From JAUVKT01 sp964634565 (GTDB taxonomy: Bacteria > Bacteroidota > Bacteroidia > Bacteroidales > VadinHA17): a DNA stretch of 64,000 nucleotides. A program made the translations under genes and the position numbers. The notes below the pieces were generated by a model, which did no database searches, was not told the DNA's origin, and saw only the letters and a program-made list of their open reading frames with translations. The stretch lies in NCBI GenBank assembly GCA_964634565.1, contig CAZWLP010000006.1, positions 6,389 through 70,388 of the forward strand. Reading direction: 5' to 3'. Positions 60,109 through 64,000 of this stretch are shown here, in pieces (position 1 is the stretch's first letter; the number at the start of each line of letters is the position of its first letter).

Positions 60109-62352
60109 TTAAGCGAAATTTTCCACTCTTTTTACACTATCAACGCCCTTTATACTAACAAGTTTAAGAATCAGGTTGTTAAGGTCCTTGCTATGATGCA
60201 CATACAGATCTATAGTACCTTCAAAAATACCGTCATGAACCGTTACATTTACATTCCGCATATTTACATTCAGCTCATCTGATATTATACCGGTAACCTC
60301 GCTTACAATTCCTATCCGGTCAATACCGGTAAGCTGAATTCTTGCCAGGAAGGATACAATTTTATGAATGGTCCATTTTACTGCTACGAGCCTGTTGCCT
60401 TCACTCGACATTAATCTTATTGCTACCGGGCATTTGGGTTTGTGAATTATTATTGAATTATCCGGAGACAGGTATCCAATTACTTCATCTCCGGGTATAG
60501 GTTTGCAGCATTTGGCAATTTCGTATGATTGACCGTTATCATCAACACTTTCCCTTATAAGATATGGCTCCCTCTTATCGATCTTATTAATATTTTCACG
60601 AGTTTTCTTATCAGTTTTTTGGAAAGCTGCAAGTTTCAGTTCCCAGTACTTTACAATCTTATTGCTGGGGTTTTTTCTTACGATCTTCTTGATATTATTA
60701 AGTGATATGGATTCTGAACCTACCTTATTATAAAGTTCTTCTTTTGACAATACATCGTATGCAGGCAGAAGTTTTTCAAACAGATCTGATCCTGGTTTAT
60801 TAATACCAATTTCCTGAAGTTTCTCATCGAGTATCTTCTTCCCTCTGGCATTTATAATCTTAATCTCAGCCCTCAGAGATTGTTTAATGGCAGATTTTGC
60901 TTTTGCAAGCGTTGCAAAATCAAGCCATTCTTTTACCGGACTTGCTTTTTCACTTGTGATAATTTCAACCTGGTCGCCACTCTGCAAAATAGTGTTCAGT
61001 GGCATCAGTTTGTAATTTATTTTTGTACCGATGGCATTATTACCTACCTCTGTATGTATTTCATAAGCGAAATCAATTGCAGTGGCTCCTTTTGGCAGAG
61101 TAATAATATTACCTTTAGGTGTAAACACCATTATCTCCGAGGAGAAGAGGTTCATCTTAAATTCATCCAGAAATTCAATAGGATCCTGACTAGGATTATC
61201 AAGCATTTCCCGGATCTTCTTAATCCATTTATCAAGTTCGCTTTCCGAAGAATTATCGCCCTTATATTTCCAGTGCGATGCATATCCTCTTTCGGCGAAT
61301 TCATCCATCCTGGCACTCCGGATCTGTACTTCAACCCATCTTCCGTGTGGTCCCATTACAGTCAGGTGCAGGGCTTCATAACCATTTGCCTTAGGTCTGC
61401 TTACCCAGTCCCGAAGCCTGTCAGGCTTCGGCATATATATGTCTGTAATGGCTGAGTAGATATTCCAGCATGTTGTTTTCTCAGGAATATTTTCCTGGGC
61501 TTCAAAAACAATCCTGACCGCAAGTATATCGTATATCTCCTCGAACGGAACATTTTTGGTTTGCATCTTTTTCCAGACAGAGTAAATCGACTTGGGTCTG
61601 CCGGTTATATCAAATTTTAGTCCGTCGGCTTCCAGCTTCTCAATTATGGGTAGCGAGAAACGGTTTATCATTGACTGATTACGCTTCTCACCATGTTTCA
61701 TCTTCCTGGTTATCTCGTCATAAATCTTTGGGTGCCGGTATTTGAGACTCAGATCCTCCAGTTCGGTCTTTATCGCAAACAGACCAAGTCTGTGGGCAAG
61801 CGGAGCATATAAGTAGATGGTTTCTCCTGCAACCTTCATCTTCTTCCTTTCAGGCAGAGAATCCAGAGTTCTCATATTATGAAGCCTGTCTGCAGTCTTA
61901 ATCAGAATTACCCTGAGATCGTCTGAGAGGGTAAGTAACATTTTTCTGAAATTTTCGGCCTGCAGGGAGTTATTTTCATTATTATAGGTGCCTGATATTT
62001 TAGTAAGCCCATCTATTATAGAAGCAATTTTATCGCCAAAATGCATCCTGATGTCATCAAGAGTATATTCTGTATCCTCAACCACATCATGTAAGAGAGC
62101 ACTTGCAATAGACTTTGCGCCAAGACCGATCTCATGATTTACAATTTTTGCTACTTCTATGGGGTGAATAATATAGGGTTCACCTGATCGGCGTCGCATA
62201 TTAATATGCGCCTTATTAGCCAGATCAAATGCCTTTCCTATTAATTCCTTATCGCCTGGTTTATTACACCTGAGCAGGTTATTAATAAGTTCTTTATATT
62301 CGCGATTGATCAGCGTGAAATCTTCCTCTGTGAATATATCTTTCTTCCCCAT
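60109..62352 (-). CDS. spoT: Bifunctional (p)ppGpp synthetase/hydrolase
   Basis: A 747-residue Rel/SpoT stringent-response enzyme. The N-terminal hydrolase domain has the His-Asp motif in SALLHDVVEDTEYTLDDI (intact). The synthetase domain includes GRPKSIYSVWKKMQ and NGYEALHLTVMGPHGRWVEVQIRS. The TGS domain is MVFTPKGNIITLPKGATAIDFAYEIHTEVG, and a C-terminal ACT domain follows. The start at 62352 (MGKKDIFTEEDF) is chosen because the promoter at 62374-62403 puts transcription downstream of the in-frame start at 62376. Confidence 0.95.
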   Translation of the reverse strand: MGKKDIFTEEDFTLINREYKELINNLLRCNKPGDKELIGKAFDLANKAHINMRRRSGEPYIIHPIEVAKIVNHEIGLGAKSIASALLHDVVEDTEYTLDDIRMHFGDKIASIIDGLTKISGTYNNENNSLQAENFRKMLLTLSDDLRVILIKTADRLHNMRTLDSLPERKKMKVAGETIYLYAPLAHRLGLFAIKTELEDLSLKYRHPKIYDEITRKMKHGEKRNQSMINRFSLPIIEKLEADGLKFDITGRPKSIYSVWKKMQTKNVPFEEIYDILAVRIVFEAQENIPEKTTCWNIYSAITDIYMPKPDRLRDWVSRPKANGYEALHLTVMGPHGRWVEVQIRSARMDEFAERGYASHWKYKGDNSSESELDKWIKKIREMLDNPSQDPIEFLDEFKMNLFSSEIMVFTPKGNIITLPKGATAIDFAYEIHTEVGNNAIGTKINYKLMPLNTILQSGDQVEIITSEKASPVKEWLDFATLAKAKSAIKQSLRAEIKIINARGKKILDEKLQEIGINKPGSDLFEKLLPAYDVLSKEELYNKVGSESISLNNIKKIVRKNPSNKIVKYWELKLAAFQKTDKKTRENINKIDKREPYLIRESVDDNGQSYEIAKCCKPIPGDEVIGYLSPDNSIIIHKPKCPVAIRLMSSEGNRLVAVKWTIHKIVSFLARIQLTGIDRIGIVSEVTGIISDELNVNMRNVNVTVHDGIFEGTIDLYVHHSKDLNNLILKLVSIKGVDSVKRVENFA

Positions 62353-62373
62353 ATTGTTGTATAACGCCGTATA

Positions 62374-62403
62374 CAAAGATAAATATTAATAAGGCAATGC
62401 AAA
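62374..62403 (-). promoter_or_regulatory. Promoter of spoT
   Basis: On the minus strand TTTG (62403-62400) and TATCTTTG (62381-62374) are separated by 18 bases, a clear Bacteroidota promoter. Transcription would begin near 62369. Confidence 0.7.
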
Positions 62404-62421
62404 CACTAAAAATTGTCAATA

Positions 62422-63909
62422 TTAGTTAAAAATAATTGTTACTGTTCCTTTTCTAAAAATTTCCTTTCCTCCTGGTGTTGTTAGCTCAATAAACCACAGA
62501 TATACATCAGGTTGAAGAGTTTTCCCCCCATGTGTTCCATCCCACTGCTCAAGATAATCATCTGTACTGAAAACAGTTATTCCTGAGCGGGTTTTAATAT
62601 ATAGCCGGTATTTTTTTGGTGTAAAGGGAATAGTAGGATAGAAGGTTTCGTTTAGGAGGTCTCCGTCGGGGGTAAATGCGTTTGGAACAAATATTTCAGT
62701 CGGAGTATTTATGCAACTTATCTGAGATATGCTATTGTTATTTATGGAGTAAGGATTATTGTGCTCAATAGCTTCAACCTGATAGCAGATATAGTCGTCG
62801 TTATTTTGATAAATAAAGTTTTTCATCGGTTCCTGGTAGATCGTGTCGCCCGGAGGATTAGAGGCAATAAATGTCTTTTGTTCATTTATTATACGGTAAA
62901 TATTATACTCCAATAAATCTCCGTTAAAATCGAGATAATCCGACCATTTTATTTTAATCTCTTTTTGTTCAATTACAATATCAGTGGCAATAGCTGTAAT
63001 CAGATTTGAATATACTACTGCCAGGTTGCATATATTGATCGCTGAAAGTCTGAAGTATACCGGAGCGCTCTTAATAATGCCTGCCTGCTCTGTGATATTG
63101 CCGGTATTGTTATTTATATCTTTAATTGCTGTAAAGGGTCCATTGGGATTATCAGCCTTTTCCAGGCGGAATAGTTCTATTTCTGAATCAGTGTCGTAAG
63201 TAAAAGATACTTCAATATTATTCTGATTATCAATCCTCGAATAGTCTCCGTTTATCCACAGAGGAGGTCTTATAATATCTGTTTCAATACAATTTCTGTT
63301 GGATGAAGATATATATGCTCCCTCGATATGTGCTTCAACGCGAAAGCAGTAAGTATGATCAGTTTCAAAATTTTCATATAAATAAGTAGTGATGCCGCCT
63401 GCTGTACTTCCTGTGATTGATTCCGGTCCACTGTCTTTAGAAACATAAATTGAATATTCATTAACAGGGAAGGGAGAATCATTATACTGGTTCCAGTTAA
63501 TTATTATTCTTTGATTGCAGGTGTCGAGCAGTGTAGATGCGAAAATGGTATGCAATGGGTTGGAGAGCAGACTAACATTATCTGATGAGTCGATTGCTGC
63601 AATAACATAGTCGATACTGTAACTGTTTGCAAAGGCTGCGGTATAAATATAGCTTGTAGCCAGGGGATCGAATACTGTATCAACAGGTTCACCCTGTCCG
63701 TTGCTGTAGGTATATATTACGTAGGCAGCTACATCCGGAGAGCCTCCCGGAGTCCATAGAAGGTGTGAAAATCCGTTTGCCGGGTCTACAGTAACCTGAG
63801 TAAGTTGAGGTGAAACGGGACTTTCATTATCCTGCCCTATAAGGTTTATTGGCGATATTACAATAAGAAAAAGAGCAAGGCTCAAAATATGTCTAATACC
63901 ATCTTGCAT
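62422..63909 (-). CDS. Secreted protein with T9SS type B (gliding-motility) C-terminal domain
   Basis: A 495-residue exported protein. A signal peptide (MQDGIRHILSLALFLIVISPINLIGQ) precedes several fibronectin-III-like beta modules (GFSHLLWTPGGSPDVAAYVIY, RIIINWNQYNDSPFPVNEYSIYV, EIKIKWSDYLDFNGDLLEYNIYR). The final module has VPNAFTPDGDLLNETFYP and LYIKTRSGITVFSTDDYLEQWDGTHGGKTLQPDVYLW, the gliding-motility C-terminal sorting domain. It is shorter than but of the same design as the protein at 13663. It is probably displayed on or released from the surface. Confidence 0.87.
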   Translation of the reverse strand: MQDGIRHILSLALFLIVISPINLIGQDNESPVSPQLTQVTVDPANGFSHLLWTPGGSPDVAAYVIYTYSNGQGEPVDTVFDPLATSYIYTAAFANSYSIDYVIAAIDSSDNVSLLSNPLHTIFASTLLDTCNQRIIINWNQYNDSPFPVNEYSIYVSKDSGPESITGSTAGGITTYLYENFETDHTYCFRVEAHIEGAYISSSNRNCIETDIIRPPLWINGDYSRIDNQNNIEVSFTYDTDSEIELFRLEKADNPNGPFTAIKDINNNTGNITEQAGIIKSAPVYFRLSAINICNLAVVYSNLITAIATDIVIEQKEIKIKWSDYLDFNGDLLEYNIYRIINEQKTFIASNPPGDTIYQEPMKNFIYQNNDDYICYQVEAIEHNNPYSINNNSISQISCINTPTEIFVPNAFTPDGDLLNETFYPTIPFTPKKYRLYIKTRSGITVFSTDDYLEQWDGTHGGKTLQPDVYLWFIELTTPGGKEIFRKGTVTIIFN

Positions 63910-63913
63910 ATCA

Positions 63914-63921
63914 CAAACTTA
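63914..63921 (-). promoter_or_regulatory. Candidate -7 element of the T9SS protein gene
   Basis: The minus strand reads TAAGTTTG (TAnnTTTG). Its last base is only 4 bases from the ATG at 63909. No -33 box was recognised. Confidence 0.4.
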
Positions 63922-63957
63922 ATGAAAAAAGAGTCTGCTTCACTCTTAATTTGTTTC

Positions 63958-63965
63958 TATATTTG
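63958..63965 (+). promoter_or_regulatory. Candidate -7 element of the gene at the right edge
   Basis: TATATTTG matches TAnnTTTG and ends 5 bases before the ATG at 63971. No clear -33 box was seen at the expected distance. Confidence 0.35.
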
Positions 63966-63970
63966 TATCC

Positions 63971-64000
63971 ATGTTAACGGGCGAGTTTATTGATAAATTA
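63971..64000 (+). CDS. Possible start of a gene cut by the window edge
   Basis: Ten open codons (MLTGEFIDKL) run from an ATG at 63971 to the end of the window, preceded by a candidate -7 element. The part seen is too short to name a product. Confidence 0.35.
   Translation, partial: MLTGEFIDKL

Noticed and set aside
60880..61455. 191-residue open frame on the plus strand
   Set aside because: It lies wholly inside spoT on the opposite strand, in a region with intact Rel-family motifs, and its product is Cys/Phe-rich with no recognisable domain.

Overview
The window is AT-rich chromosomal DNA from a member of the Bacteroidota, most likely an anaerobic or micro-oxic fermenter of the Bacteroidales type. 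The signs are: two secreted proteins with the gliding-motility/type B C-terminal sorting domain of the type IX secretion system; promoters of the Bacteroidota form TTTG-N18-20-TAnnTTTG; almost no Shine-Dalgarno sequences; a DAHP synthase-chorismate mutase fusion of the kind known from Bacteroides and Prevotella; and a succinate/propionate-type energy metabolism. No rRNA, tRNA, CRISPR array, insertion sequence or prophage was seen. Nearly all of the window is core-genome coding sequence.

Layout. 1-13 kb: aspartate aminotransferase, nitroreductase, plsY, and the PEP-pyruvate node (pckA, ppdK, pyk), with YceI, rubrerythrin, a metal permease fused to an HMA domain, xerD-like recombinase and aroQ. 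13-21 kb: DUF6702 protein, a large T9SS-sorted protein, a TPR protein, a soluble four-PAS hybrid histidine kinase and nth. 21.5-29 kb: an aromatic amino acid operon (pheA, aminotransferase, DAHP synthase-chorismate mutase, aroB, aroA, aroC, tyrA). 29-34.5 kb: tilS, a BamA-like outer-membrane protein, an unknown protein and proS. 34.6-38.8 kb: two Tyr-rich exported proteins and a FadL-like porin. 38.9-42.3 kb: larC-larE-larB-wbqC (nickel-pincer cofactor synthesis). 42.4-44.9 kb: a Tat-type DUF362 protein and a NapH/NapG-like polyferredoxin. 45-52.2 kb: methylmalonyl-CoA epimerase, the Na+-pumping methylmalonyl-CoA decarboxylase, citrate lyase (CitD-CitE fusion, CitF) and a small rubredoxin. 52.2-64 kb: pepD, isocitrate-type dehydrogenase, HD-like protein, acyl-CoA synthetase, SPOR lipoprotein, purA, Fur-family regulator, spoT/rel, a second T9SS protein and the first codons of one more gene.

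The most striking feature is the 5' region of the aromatic operon (21505-21790). One Bacteroidota-type promoter is followed by two consecutive transcription attenuators. Each has its own short leader peptide packed with Tyr and Phe codons (19 and 18 residues) and its own intrinsic terminator, and all of this lies before pheA. The second module has a 16-bp antiterminator that shares one arm exactly with the terminator. The operon holds both pheA and tyrA, so control by both Tyr and Phe codons makes sense, and the PheA ACT domain has lost its usual ESRP motif.

Metabolically, PEPCK, PPDK and pyruvate kinase control carbon flow at PEP/pyruvate. Methylmalonyl-CoA epimerase and the Na+-pump decarboxylase support propionate formation with energy conservation. 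Citrate lyase supplies or consumes oxaloacetate. Rubrerythrin and rubredoxin fit an oxygen-sensitive lifestyle.
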